Source: Streptomyces bicolor
GTDB lineage: Bacteria > Actinomycetota > Actinomycetes > Streptomycetales > Streptomycetaceae
DNA: 64,000 bases
Direction: 5' to 3'
Assembly: GCF_000719285.1 (NCBI RefSeq)
Contig: NZ_JOFS01000025.1
Location: forward strand, 52,075 to 116,074
Shown one piece after another: positions 46,261-54,989 of the stretch (its first letter is position 1; each line of letters opens with the position of its first letter). The notes beneath the pieces were generated by a model, which saw nothing but the letters and a program-made list of their open reading frames with translations, was not told where the DNA came from and searched no databases. Position numbers and translations under genes: made by a program.

Positions 46261-47031
46261 GTGACCACCGCATCCATCGCCGGCCGGACCACCACCGTGG
46301 CCGCGCGTGCCACGGATCTGTCGAAGATCTACGGACAGGGCGAGACCCAGGTGGTCGCCCTGGACCGGGTCTCCGTCGAGTTCCGGCAGGCCGAGTTCAC
46401 CGCGATCATGGGCCCCTCGGGCTCCGGCAAGTCCACGCTGATGCACTGCGTCGCCGGTCTGGACACCTTCTCCTCCGGTTCGGTGCGCATCGGCGACACC
46501 GAACTCGGCTCCCTGAAGGACAAGCAGCTGACCAAGCTGCGCCGCGACAAGATCGGCTTCATCTTCCAGGCGTTCAACCTGCTGCCGACGTTGACGGCCC
46601 TGGAGAACATCACCCTCCCGATGGACATCGCGGGGCGCAAGGCTGACAAGCAGTGGCTGGATTCGGTCATCCGGATGGTGGGCCTGGCCGATCGCCTCAG
46701 CCACCGCCCCGCGCAGCTCTCCGGCGGCCAGCAGCAGCGCGTCGCGGTCGCCCGCGCGCTGGCCTCCAAGCCCGAGATCATCTTCGGCGACGAGCCCACC
46801 GGCAACCTCGACTCGCGCTCGGGCGCCGAGGTGCTGGGTTTCCTGCGCAACTCCGTACGGGAGTTGGGGCAGACGGTGGTGATGGTGACCCACGACCCGG
46901 TCGCCGCGGCGTACGCGGACCGCGTGGTGTTCCTCGCGGACGGCCGGATCGTCGACGAGATGTACCGCCCGACGGCCGACAACGTCCTCGACTTCATGAA
47001 GCAGTTCGACGCGAAGGGCCGCACCAGCTGA
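46261..47031 (+). CDS. MacB/LolD-type ABC transporter ATP-binding protein
   Basis: From GTG 46261 (AGGAG 10 bases before) the product has 256 residues. Walker A is MGPSGSGKST, Q-loop FIFQAFNLLPTLTALENI, signature LSGGQQQRVAVARALA, Walker B IIFGDEPTGNLDS and switch His VTHDP. The spacing is that of ATPases paired with FtsX-like mechanotransmission permeases. It shares one base with the permease gene (TGATG). Confidence 0.92.
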   Translation: MTTASIAGRTTTVAARATDLSKIYGQGETQVVALDRVSVEFRQAEFTAIMGPSGSGKSTLMHCVAGLDTFSSGSVRIGDTELGSLKDKQLTKLRRDKIGFIFQAFNLLPTLTALENITLPMDIAGRKADKQWLDSVIRMVGLADRLSHRPAQLSGGQQQRVAVARALASKPEIIFGDEPTGNLDSRSGAEVLGFLRNSVRELGQTVVMVTHDPVAAAYADRVVFLADGRIVDEMYRPTADNVLDFMKQFDAKGRTS

Positions 47032-49565
47032 TGTTCCGCACCGCCCTGCGCAACGTACTCGCGCACAAGGCCCGGCTGTTGATGACCGTGCTCGCCGTGA
47101 TGCTCGGCGTCGCCTTCGTCTCCGGCACCCTGGTCTTCTCCGACACCCTCTCCAACGCCTTCCGCAACGAGTCGGCGAAGAGCTACGACAACGTCGCCGT
47201 CGCCGTCACCTCCTACGCCAACCCCGACGACCCCAAGGAAGAGCCCGGCCTCTCCCAGAAGACCCTCGACAAGATCTCCGCGGTCGACGGCGTCGCCGCC
47301 ACGTACGGCCGCGTCGACGGCTTCGCCGGGGTCGCCGACCCCGACGGCAAGCTGATCGGCGTCGGCTGGTCCAACAAGGGCTCCAACTTCGCTCCCGGCA
47401 AGGACGGCAAGGACAGCGCCTACACCTTCACCGACGGCTCGGGCCCGGTGAAGGACGATCAGATCGCCCTGGACAAGGACTCCGCGGCCAAGGGCGAGTA
47501 CCAGGTCGGCGACCGGGTCCGGGTCGCCACGAACGGGCCGGTGAAGGAGTACACCCTCAGCGGTGTGTTCACCACCGAGGACGGCGCCGTGAACGCCGGC
47601 GGCAGCCTCGTCCTCTTCGACACCGCGGTCGCCCAGAAGCAGTACCTCAAGCCGGGCTACTTCGAGAGCGCCACCGTCACCGCCGCATCCGGCGCCGACG
47701 ACGCGAAGATCCTGGACGCGGTCAAGCCGATGCTGCCGGACACCGCGGAGGCCAAGACCGGCAAGGCTCTCGCGGACGAGCAGGCCGAGGAGATCGAACG
47801 GGGTATGGGCAACCTCAAGCAGGTCCTGCTCGGCTTCGCGGGCATCGCGCTGTTCGTCGGGATCTTCCTGATCTCCAACACCTTCACGATGCTGGTCGCC
47901 CAGCGCACGAAGGAGATCGCCCTGATGCGCGCCGTCGGTGCGTCGCGCAAGCAGATCACCCGCTCGGTGCTCGCCGAGGCCGCGGTGGTGGGCCTGGTCG
48001 CCTCGGTGATCGGCTTCGTCCTCGGCATCGGCCTCGCGGTCGGACTGCGGTCCGGGATGGCCGCGTTCGAGATGAAGATCCCGGGCGGCCCGCTGATCAT
48101 TTCCGCCACGCCCGTGCTCGCCGCGATCGGCGTCGGCGTGCTGATCACGATGCTGGCCGCCTGGCTGCCCGGCCGCCGGGCCGCGAAGATCCCGCCGGTG
48201 GCGGCCATGAACAGCGTCCACGCGGCTGCCACCACCAAGTCGCTGGTGGTGCGCAACTCCATCGGCGCGGCCATCACCGGCCTGGGCGCGGCCGCGATCG
48301 TGGCGGGTGCCTCGACCGGCGGCGGCGACGGCCGTATGTACATCGGGGCGGGCGCGTTCTTCGCGCTGGTCGGTGTGATCATCCTGATCCCGCTGCTGTC
48401 CCGGCCCGTGATCGCGCTCGTCCGTCCGCTGCTCGTCGGCCCGTTCGGGGTGGCCGGCAAGCTGGCCGGCCAGAACGCGGTCCGCAATCCGCGCCGTACC
48501 GGAGCCACCGCCTCGGCGCTGGCGATCGGACTGACGCTGGTGACCGGCCTGTCCGTGCTCGGCATCACGGTCGGCACCGCCATCGACAAGATGACCACGG
48601 ACAACATCAAGGCCGACTACATGGTCTCGATGGCGAATGGCGGGGACCTCGACCAGTCCGCCCTGACGGCGCTGGAGAAGGCCAAGGGCGTGTCCGCGGT
48701 CTCGCCGCAGCAGAGCGTCTACTTCGAGCTCGGGAACGACGACTTCGTGTCGGCTTCGGCGGTCACGCCGGGCGACATCGAGCGGGTCCTCAACGTCGAC
48801 GTCGTCAGCGGCAGCATCGACACGCTCGCCAAGGGCCAGATCGCGGTCGCCGAGAAGACGGCCAAGAGCAAGGGCTGGAAGCCCGGCGACACCGTGCCCG
48901 TCACCTTCAACGACGACAAGAAGGGCACGCTGACGGTCGGCGCCGTCTACAAGGACAGCGAGTTCCTCTCCCCCGTCCTCGTCGACACCAAGGTCGTGAA
49001 CCCGCACGAGGTCAAGCCGTCCATCCCGCAGATCTTCGTGAAGACGGACGGCGGCCAGAGCGCGGCGAACGAGCAGGTCCTCATCGACGCGCTGGGCGAC
49101 AACCCCGCGATCAAGGTCATGGACAAGCAGGACATCCGCAACGAGTTCGGCGGCGCCATCAACACCATGCTGAACATCATGTACGGCCTGCTGGCGATGG
49201 CCCTGATCATCGCGGTGCTGGGCGTCGTCAACACCCTCGCGATGTCGGTCTTCGAACGGCAGCAGGAGATCGGCATGCTGCGGGCGATCGGTCTCGACCG
49301 GCGCCGGGTGAAGCGGATGGTCCGGCTGGAGGCCGTGGTCATCTCGGTGTTCGGCGCGGTGGTCGGCATCGGCCTCGGCTCGTTCCTCGGCTGGGCGATC
49401 GGCGAGACCATCGCGGAGCAGATCCCGGGCTACGCGCTGGTCCTGCCCTGGGACCGGATCGGCATCTTCCTGGTGCTGGCCGGACTGGTGGGCGTCCTGG
49501 CCGCGATGTGGCCGGCCCGCAACGCCGCGCGGCTGAACATGCTGAACGCGATCAAGGCCGAGTGA
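47031..49565 (+). CDS. FtsX-like ABC transporter permease (two FtsX domains)
   Basis: The 844-residue protein has an N-terminal helix (LLMTVLAVMLGVAFVSGTLV), a MacB-type extracellular domain (about 45-240), an FtsX block at about 260-400 (GIALFVGIFLISNTFTMLVA, RTKEIALMRAVGASRKQITR), a second extracellular domain after about 480 and a second FtsX block at the end (FERQQEIGMLRAIGLDRRRV). This is a fused dimeric permease, typical of actinobacteria. Such pairs move lipids, peptides or drugs outward or transmit force; substrate unknown. Confidence 0.92.
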   Translation: MFRTALRNVLAHKARLLMTVLAVMLGVAFVSGTLVFSDTLSNAFRNESAKSYDNVAVAVTSYANPDDPKEEPGLSQKTLDKISAVDGVAATYGRVDGFAGVADPDGKLIGVGWSNKGSNFAPGKDGKDSAYTFTDGSGPVKDDQIALDKDSAAKGEYQVGDRVRVATNGPVKEYTLSGVFTTEDGAVNAGGSLVLFDTAVAQKQYLKPGYFESATVTAASGADDAKILDAVKPMLPDTAEAKTGKALADEQAEEIERGMGNLKQVLLGFAGIALFVGIFLISNTFTMLVAQRTKEIALMRAVGASRKQITRSVLAEAAVVGLVASVIGFVLGIGLAVGLRSGMAAFEMKIPGGPLIISATPVLAAIGVGVLITMLAAWLPGRRAAKIPPVAAMNSVHAAATTKSLVVRNSIGAAITGLGAAAIVAGASTGGGDGRMYIGAGAFFALVGVIILIPLLSRPVIALVRPLLVGPFGVAGKLAGQNAVRNPRRTGATASALAIGLTLVTGLSVLGITVGTAIDKMTTDNIKADYMVSMANGGDLDQSALTALEKAKGVSAVSPQQSVYFELGNDDFVSASAVTPGDIERVLNVDVVSGSIDTLAKGQIAVAEKTAKSKGWKPGDTVPVTFNDDKKGTLTVGAVYKDSEFLSPVLVDTKVVNPHEVKPSIPQIFVKTDGGQSAANEQVLIDALGDNPAIKVMDKQDIRNEFGGAINTMLNIMYGLLAMALIIAVLGVVNTLAMSVFERQQEIGMLRAIGLDRRRVKRMVRLEAVVISVFGAVVGIGLGSFLGWAIGETIAEQIPGYALVLPWDRIGIFLVLAGLVGVLAAMWPARNAARLNMLNAIKAE

Positions 49566-49581
49566 CCACGCCCTGACACCC

Positions 49582-49622
49582 GAAGGGCCGGGCTTCCCCA
49601 TGACGGGGGAGCCCGGCCCTTC
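49582..49622. terminator. Hairpin terminator between permease and methyltransferase genes
   Basis: GAAGGGCCGGGCT (49582-49594) pairs with AGCCCGGCCCTTC (49610-49622), with CCCC/GGGG extending the stem inward. It lies between convergent stops. Confidence 0.88.
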
Positions 49623-49637
49623 CGCTCGCGCCCCGGA

Positions 49638-50951
49638 TCAACGGCCCTCGGACTCGGTCCACTCGCGGGCCCGCAGTGGCATCCCGGAAGCGCCCCCGTC
49701 CGGCGTCTTCACCGCCAGCACCTGGTTGACCCCGATGCGGTTGCGTTCGAAGGCGAGCGCGCATGCGGCCATGTACAGCCGCCAGACGCGGGCGCGGCCG
49801 GGGCTGGTGAGCTCGACGGCCCTGGCCCAGTCGGCCTCCAGGTTGGCGACCCAGCGGCGCAGGGTGAGGGCGTAGTGCTCGCGGATCGACTCCACGTCGC
49901 GCACCTCGAAGCCGGCGCGTTCGAGCTGGGTGACGGTGGTGCCGATGGGCTGGAGCTCGCCGTCGGGAAAGACGTAGGCGTCGATGAACTCGTCGACCTG
50001 GTACGACGATTCGTCCCGCTGTGGCCGCCGCCCGATCTGGTGGTTCAGCAGCCGCCCACCGGGCTTCAGGAGCCGGTACAGCACATCGCAGTACTCCAGG
50101 TACCGCTCGGCGCCGACGTGTTCGGCCATGCCGATGGACGAGATGGCGTCGTACGGCCCGTCGGTGACGTCCCGGTAGTCCTGCACCCGGATCTCGACCT
50201 TGTCGGTGAGCCCCTCGTCGGCGACGCGCTTGCGGGCATACGTCGCCTGCTCCTGGGAGAGGGTGACGCCGACGACGCTCACGCCGTACTCGCGGGCCGC
50301 GTGCACGGCCATCGAGCCCCAGCCGCAGCCGACGTCGAGCAGCCGCAGGCCGGGCTTCAGACCGAGCTTGCGGCAGATGAGGTCGAGCTTGTCGCGCTGG
50401 GCGGCTTCGAGGGTGCCGTCCGGGGGCGGGGCCGGCCAGTAGGCGCAGGAGTACACCATGGACGGGCCGAGGACGATCCCGTAGAAGTCGTTGCCGACGT
50501 CGTAGTGGTGGCTGATGGCGCGTTTGTCGGTGCGCTTGGTGTGCAGGTGGGCGCGGTTGCGGCGGACCTCCTCGGGAGGCGGCGCGGGCGGCAGCGGAAG
50601 CCCGCCGATTCTGACGAGCCCGCGAACGGCGGCGCGCACCTCGGGATCCCGAAGCGCCTCGGCCACGCTCCGGGCATCCTCGCCCCGCTCCCACACGAGC
50701 CCCGCGAGATGATCGAGGGCGGCGTACAGATCCCCCTCGATGTCGAGGTCCCCGGCGACCCAGGCCCGCGCGAGCCCCAACTCACCCGGTTTCCACAGCA
50801 GTCGGCGCACGGCGCGCCGGTTCCGTACGACAAGGGTCGGCGCCCCCGGCGGCCCCGCCTGCGAACCGTCCCAGGCGCGGATGCCCACCGGGAGCGGTGC
50901 TCCCAGCAACTGTTCGAGAAGGCCCTTCAGCCGCACCGCGGCATCTGCCAT
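49638..50951 (-). CDS. Cyclopropane-fatty-acyl-phospholipid synthase-like methyltransferase
   Basis: From ATG 50951, after GGAGG, the protein has 437 residues. A leading lipid-binding-like region is followed by AISHHYDVGNDFYGIVLGPS, YSCAYW, SAM motif LRLLDVGCGWGSMAVHAA, IGMAEHVG and FIDAYVFPDGEL, all as in CFA synthases. It would add a methylene or methyl group from SAM to unsaturated acyl chains of membrane lipids. Single gene. Confidence 0.92.
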   Translation of the reverse strand: MADAAVRLKGLLEQLLGAPLPVGIRAWDGSQAGPPGAPTLVVRNRRAVRRLLWKPGELGLARAWVAGDLDIEGDLYAALDHLAGLVWERGEDARSVAEALRDPEVRAAVRGLVRIGGLPLPPAPPPEEVRRNRAHLHTKRTDKRAISHHYDVGNDFYGIVLGPSMVYSCAYWPAPPPDGTLEAAQRDKLDLICRKLGLKPGLRLLDVGCGWGSMAVHAAREYGVSVVGVTLSQEQATYARKRVADEGLTDKVEIRVQDYRDVTDGPYDAISSIGMAEHVGAERYLEYCDVLYRLLKPGGRLLNHQIGRRPQRDESSYQVDEFIDAYVFPDGELQPIGTTVTQLERAGFEVRDVESIREHYALTLRRWVANLEADWARAVELTSPGRARVWRLYMAACALAFERNRIGVNQVLAVKTPDGGASGMPLRAREWTESEGR

Positions 50952-51039
50952 GGCGCACACCTCCGTGAGGGGGGAGATCCCGGAATGTCCAACACCACGT
51001 AAACACCTGCGGGGCGCCAAAACAGTCCCCCGAGCGCGT

Positions 51040-51125
51040 GTTTTAGCCCGTCCGGCGTTTGAGGACAAGGCCCTTCGGGCCGAAGGGGGGTCCGGGGGCG
51101 CAGCCCCCGGGGACAGCAACCCCCA
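51040..51125. repeat. Dispersed Streptomyces repeat (GTCCGGCGTTTGAGGA type)
   Basis: TAGCCCGTCCGGCGTTTGAG, then GACAAGGCCCTTCGGGCC and GGGTCCGGGGGCGCAGCC, match, from memory, a repeat scattered through Streptomyces intergenic regions. Several nested GC hairpins (GGCCCTTCGGGCC; GGGGGC/GCCCCC) are visible. It fills the gap between the methyltransferase start and the ndh terminator. Confidence 0.75.
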
Positions 51126-51137
51126 TGCCGGAGAACG

Positions 51138-51179
51138 CCGAAGGACCTCCCGCACCACGGATGGCGGGAGGTCCTTCGG
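51138..51179 (-). terminator. Terminator after ndh
   Basis: CCGAAGGACCTCCCGC (51138-51153) and GCGGGAGGTCCTTCGG (51164-51179) form a perfect 16-bp stem with a 10-base loop, 22 bases past the ndh stop. No T tract. Confidence 0.82.
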
Positions 51180-51201
51180 TTGGTTCAGTGACCGAAGCCG
51201 G

Positions 51202-52587
51202 TCAGGAGGCCTTGGCCTCGCTCTTCTCCGGCTTCGCTGCCGCAGGCGCCGGCATGGGCTTCGCGGCCTCGTAGAACTCCTCGCGCGGGTGCTCCATCGC
51301 GCCGAGGGAGACCACCTCGCGCTTGAGGAACATGCCGAGGGTCCAGTCGGCGAAGACGCGGACCTTGCGGTTCCAGGTCGGCATCGCGAGGCCGTGGTAG
51401 CCGCGGTGCATGTACCAGGCGAGACGGCCCTTGAGCTTGATCTTCATCTTGCCCATGACGATCATCGCGACGCCCTTGTGCAGGCCGAGCCCGGCCACCG
51501 CACCCTTGTTGGCGTGCTCGTAGTCCTTCTGCGGGAAGCCCCGCATACCGGAGATCACGTTGTCACCGAGGACACGGGCCTGACGCAGCGCGTGCTGGGC
51601 GTTCGGCGGGCACCAGGCGTTCTCGTTGCCCGCCTTGCGGCCGACGAGGTCCGGGACCTGGGCGTTGTCGCCGGCGGCCCAGATGTAGTCGGTGCCCTTG
51701 ACCTGGAGCGTGGTCTCGCAGTCGACGTGGCCACGGGGGCCGAGGGGCAGACCGAAGCGGCCGAGGGCCGGGTTGGGCTTGACGCCGGCCGTCCACACGA
51801 TCGTGTTGGAGTCGACCTCCAACCCGTTCTTCAACACGACGTGGCCGTCGACGCAGGAGTCCATGGAGGTGGAGAGGTAGACCTCGACCCCGCGGGCCTC
51901 CAGGTGCTGCTTGCCGTACTGGCCGAGCTTGGGGCCGACCTCGGGGAGGATCTTGTCGGCGGCGTCGACGAGGATGAACCGCATGTCCTCACGGGACACG
52001 CTGGTGTAGTACTTCGCCGCGTCGCGGGCCATGTCCTCGACCTCGCCGATGGTCTCCGCGCCCGCGAAGCCACCGCCGATGAAGACGAAGGTGAGCGCCT
52101 TGCGGCGGATCTCCTCGTCGGTCGTGGAGTCGGCCTTGTCCAGCTGCTCGAGGACGTGGTTGCGCAGGCCGATGGCCTCCTCGATGCCCTTCATGCCGAT
52201 GCCCTGCTCGGCGAGGCCGGGGATCGGGAAGGTGCGGGAGACCGCGCCGAGCGCGATCACCAGGTAGTCGAAGGGCAGCTCGTACGCCTCGCCGACCAGC
52301 GGGGCGATCGTGGCGACCTTGCGGTCCTGGTCGATGGTGGTGACCCGGCCGGTGAGGACCTCCGCCTTGGGCAGCACGCGTCGCAGCGGGACGACGACGT
52401 GGCGCGGGGAGATGCTGCCGGCGGCGGTTTCGGGAAGGAAGGGCTGGTAGGTCATGTACGACCGGGGGTCGACGACCGTGACGGTCGCCTCGCCGTAGCG
52501 CATCTTCTTGAGGATGCGCCGAGCTGCGTACAGGCCTACGTACCCACCGCCTACTACGAGGATCCTGGGACGCTCCGTGGTGCTCAT
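51202..52587 (-). CDS. ndh: Type II NADH dehydrogenase
   Basis: From ATG 52587 the flavoprotein has 461 residues. FAD motif RILVVGGGYVGLYAARRIL is followed by YDYLVIALG-type sequence, the NADH motif FVFIGGGFAGAETIGEVEDM, and DTIVWTAGVKPNPAL with TDYIWAAGDNAQVPD. The C-terminal amphipathic stretch would dock on the membrane. It oxidises NADH and reduces menaquinone without proton pumping. A Rex-like operator lies 320 bases upstream, which fits redox control by NADH/NAD+. Confidence 0.93.
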   Translation of the reverse strand: MSTTERPRILVVGGGYVGLYAARRILKKMRYGEATVTVVDPRSYMTYQPFLPETAAGSISPRHVVVPLRRVLPKAEVLTGRVTTIDQDRKVATIAPLVGEAYELPFDYLVIALGAVSRTFPIPGLAEQGIGMKGIEEAIGLRNHVLEQLDKADSTTDEEIRRKALTFVFIGGGFAGAETIGEVEDMARDAAKYYTSVSREDMRFILVDAADKILPEVGPKLGQYGKQHLEARGVEVYLSTSMDSCVDGHVVLKNGLEVDSNTIVWTAGVKPNPALGRFGLPLGPRGHVDCETTLQVKGTDYIWAAGDNAQVPDLVGRKAGNENAWCPPNAQHALRQARVLGDNVISGMRGFPQKDYEHANKGAVAGLGLHKGVAMIVMGKMKIKLKGRLAWYMHRGYHGLAMPTWNRKVRVFADWTLGMFLKREVVSLGAMEHPREEFYEAAKPMPAPAAAKPEKSEAKAS

Positions 52588-53134
52588 GCCATCGAGTATC
52601 CACCCGCCCCAGGGGGGTCGCTCGTGCGCCCCTTCACAAGCTCTTGCAGGCCCTGTGCTACACTCCCCGGCCCGCGTGACCCAGGTCATGGTCGCGATCG
52701 GGAACCGGATTGCGATACGACCCGTTGTCAATGCCGCGTGAGCTGCCTCTCTGGCTCGTGAGGCCTCCGGTGAGCGGACCGAAACACCCTCCGGAGCCGA
52801 CCCCCAGGGCCCTCCTTACACCGCCCATCTGAACATGTTCAAGGGCCTGTTCACCCCTCGGAAGGGTCAACCGGCCCCCATCCTTGCTTCGACAGGGCCG
52901 AAATCCTTGTGAAGAACTTCACGAACTTTCTTCGGCGGGCGCCCGCAGGGGGTCGTGAAGGGGTCCGCGAGCGCCCCTCGGAGGCGCTCATACGCTAGCC
53001 GACCTGCTCAGCCGTCGGCTACCAGCGAGTAATAAACGAGACCCGAACCACCCGCCGGCAGCGACTTGGATCACCGTTCACCCTTCAGCCACATTCCGCG
53101 CGCGAGCGGAGAAAAGTGTGCATAGCGTGCAGCC
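52588..53134. other. Long regulatory gap upstream of ndh and the small secreted-peptide gene
   Basis: This 547-base divergent gap contains the Rex-like site (52907-52924) and, at its right end, TAGCGT (53124-53129) six bases before an ATG, a leaderless promoter for the secreted peptide. TGTGCTACACT (about 52655) resembles a plus-strand -10. No protein-like frame was found. A small RNA is possible but unsupported. Confidence 0.45.
52907..52924. promoter_or_regulatory. Rex-operator-like site
   Basis: TTGTGAAGAACTTCACGA differs from the Streptomyces Rex operator TTGTGAA-N4-TTCACAA at one position. Rex senses NADH/NAD+ and represses respiratory genes, and the nearest gene on one side is ndh. The 320-base distance is long, so the ndh mRNA may have a long leader. 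Confidence 0.6.
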
Positions 53135-53359
53135 ATGATCACTACACACCAGGCCCTCAAGCGGGCCACCGCGCGAATAGTCTCGGTCGGCGCTGCCCTC
53201 GGCATCGCCCTCGCAGCAGGGGCGGCGACGGCCGCGGCCGCTGCCCCTGTCGCCACCAAGGCCACGGTCGTCCAGTCGAGTCCCGCCAAGGGCGGCCACG
53301 GTCACGACGGTGGCGACGGCGGCGATTGCGACGGCATCATCATCCTCCTCTGCAACTGA
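53135..53359 (+). CDS. Small secreted peptide with acidic, His-rich, two-Cys tail
   Basis: The 74-residue precursor starts at an ATG six bases after TAGCGT (leaderless type). Residues 1-38 are a signal peptide (basic head, SVGAALGIALAAGAATAA, likely cut near AAAAA). The mature part of about 36 residues ends GHGHDGGDGGDCDGIIILLC-N, with Cys near 65 and 73 bracketing a hydrophobic IIILL. It might be a metal-binding or surface-active peptide. Family not recognised. Its own terminator follows 30 bases on. Confidence 0.75.
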   Translation: MITTHQALKRATARIVSVGAALGIALAAGAATAAAAAPVATKATVVQSSPAKGGHGHDGGDGGDCDGIIILLCN

Positions 53360-53389
53360 CCCACCGCCCAGCACATGGGCTCAGACAAC

Positions 53390-53421
53390 GGCCCCGGTTC
53401 CTCTTACGAGGGACCGGGGCC
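53390..53421. terminator. Terminator after the secreted peptide gene
   Basis: GGCCCCGGTTCCTC (53390-53403) pairs with GAGGGACCGGGGCC (53408-53421) with one G-U pair and a TTAC loop. It is shared with the convergent ppx gene. Confidence 0.88.
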
Positions 53422-53467
53422 CTTCCGTGTCCAGACGTCCTCCACGTCCTGCACGCGCTACGGCGTC

Positions 53468-54418
53468 CTACGCCTCCTCCGCGACCTTGAAGGCGATGCC
53501 GTCGAGGATGTCGTGCTCGCTCACCACGACCTCCTCGGCGCCGATCCGCTCCATGATCGCGAGCAGTACGAGGGCGCCCGCCCCGATGACGTCGACGCGC
53601 CCCGGGTGCATGGACGGTACGGCTGCCCGCTCGGCGTGGGTGGAGTGCAGCAGCCAGTCGGTGATCTCGCGGACCCGGTCGTGGCTGATCCGCGAGTGGT
53701 GGATGCGTGTCGAGTCGTACTCGGGCAGGTCCTGGGCGATCGCCGACACCGTGGTGACCGAACCGGCGAGCCCCACCAGGGTCCTGGCCTCGCGCAACGG
53801 CACCGTCTCCTCGGCGAGGTCGAGGGCCGCCTCGATGTCGGCCCGCATCGCCGCGATCTGCTCCTCGGAGGGCGGGTCGGAGACGACGCCGTCGTGGACC
53901 AGGTGGCGCTCGGTCATCCGCACACAGCCGACGTCCACGGAGCGCGCCGCGCGCACGTGCCCCTCACCGACGACGAACTCGGTCGACCCGCCGCCGATGT
54001 CCACGACCAGGTAGGGCCGGTGCACGTCGTCCCGGCCCGTCAGCTCCTTCGTCGCGCCCGTGAAGGAGAACTCGGCCTCCTGGTCGCCGGTGACGACCTC
54101 GGGCTCGACGCCCAGGATGTCCAGGACACCGCGCACGAACTCGTCCCGGTTCTCGGCATCCCGGGAGGCGGAGGTGGCGACGAAGCGGAGCCGTTCGGCG
54201 CCGTGCTCCTTGATGATCGCCGCGTAGTCACGGCACGCGGCGAAGGTCCGCTCCAGCGCCTCGGGGGCGAGCCGGCCCGTACGGTCGACGCCCTGGCCGA
54301 GCCGCACGATGGTCATACGGCGGTCCAGGTCGACGAGTTCGCCGGTGGTGGGGTCCACATCGGCGACCAGGAGCCGGATGGAGTTCGTACCGCAGTCGAT
54401 GGCGGCGACCCGGGTCAC
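53468..54418 (-). CDS. ppx: Exopolyphosphatase/pppGpp phosphohydrolase family
   Basis: From GTG 54418, overlapping the DUF501 stop, the protein has 316 residues. ASKHA-fold motifs are VAAIDCGTNSIRLLVADV, ATSASRDAENRDEFV, VVDIGGGSTEFVVG and GLAGSVTTVSAI. It has the short actinobacterial form without the C-terminal HD-like domain. It degrades polyphosphate or pppGpp, linking to stringent response. It is last in the ftsB-DUF501-ppx operon, the same order as in mycobacteria by recall. Confidence 0.9.
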   Translation of the reverse strand: MTRVAAIDCGTNSIRLLVADVDPTTGELVDLDRRMTIVRLGQGVDRTGRLAPEALERTFAACRDYAAIIKEHGAERLRFVATSASRDAENRDEFVRGVLDILGVEPEVVTGDQEAEFSFTGATKELTGRDDVHRPYLVVDIGGGSTEFVVGEGHVRAARSVDVGCVRMTERHLVHDGVVSDPPSEEQIAAMRADIEAALDLAEETVPLREARTLVGLAGSVTTVSAIAQDLPEYDSTRIHHSRISHDRVREITDWLLHSTHAERAAVPSMHPGRVDVIGAGALVLLAIMERIGAEEVVVSEHDILDGIAFKVAEEA

Positions 54419-54954
54419 TGGGCGGCCTCCTCGGACTCCTCCGGGAGCGTCACGCACGCTCCCTTGCTCCACCACTCCGGCAGCATCGCGAGCGCCTCGT
54501 CGCCCAGCGGATTGACGCCGGGCCCGGCCGCCAGGGAGTGCGCCACCAGCACATGCAGGCACTTCACCCGGTCCGGCATGCCGCCCGCGCTGGGGAAGCC
54601 CGTCAGCTCCTCGATCTCGTCGCGGCGCCGGATGTAGTCCTCGTGGGCGGAGCGATACGCGGCGGCGAGCTCCTCGTCGGTCTCCAGGCGCGCCGTCATC
54701 TCCTTCATCACGCCGTTCGCCTCCAGCGTGCCGATCGCCGACGACGCCTTCGGGCACGTCAGGTAGTACAGCGTCGGGAAGGGCGTGCCGTCGGGCAGCC
54801 GCGGGGCCGTCTCGACCACGTCCGGCTGACCGCAGGGGCACCGGTGCGCGATCGCGCGCAGCCCGCGCGGCGGACGCCCGAGCTGCTGCTTGAAGGCCTC
54901 GACGTCCGCGTCGGTGGGCTCGGTGCGCGGGGTGGGCGGCGGGGGCGTATCCAT
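54415..54954 (-). CDS. DUF501 protein
   Basis: The frame from ATG 54954 gives 179 residues. A GTG at 54993 overlapping the ftsB stop would add 13 and is possible through coupling. The family core reads LGRPPRGLRAIAHRCPCGQP, APRLPDGTPFPTLYYLTCPK, GFPSAGGMPDRVKCLHVLVA and NPLGDEALAMLP. Conserved Cys and His suggest a metal site. Function unknown; always next to ftsB and ppx in actinobacteria as far as I recall. Confidence 0.88.
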   Translation of the reverse strand: MDTPPPPTPRTEPTDADVEAFKQQLGRPPRGLRAIAHRCPCGQPDVVETAPRLPDGTPFPTLYYLTCPKASSAIGTLEANGVMKEMTARLETDEELAAAYRSAHEDYIRRRDEIEELTGFPSAGGMPDRVKCLHVLVAHSLAAGPGVNPLGDEALAMLPEWWSKGACVTLPEESEEAAQ

Positions 54955-54989
54955 GCCTGTACGAAAGTCTCTCTGAAGTATCTGTCGGT

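Noticed and set aside
46329..49601. A 1090-codon open frame on the minus strand
   Set aside because: It lies antisense to the ABC ATPase and FtsX permease, which have clear motifs. Long antisense frames are expected where third positions are nearly all G or C, and its product is low-complexity Asp/Arg/Gly/His.
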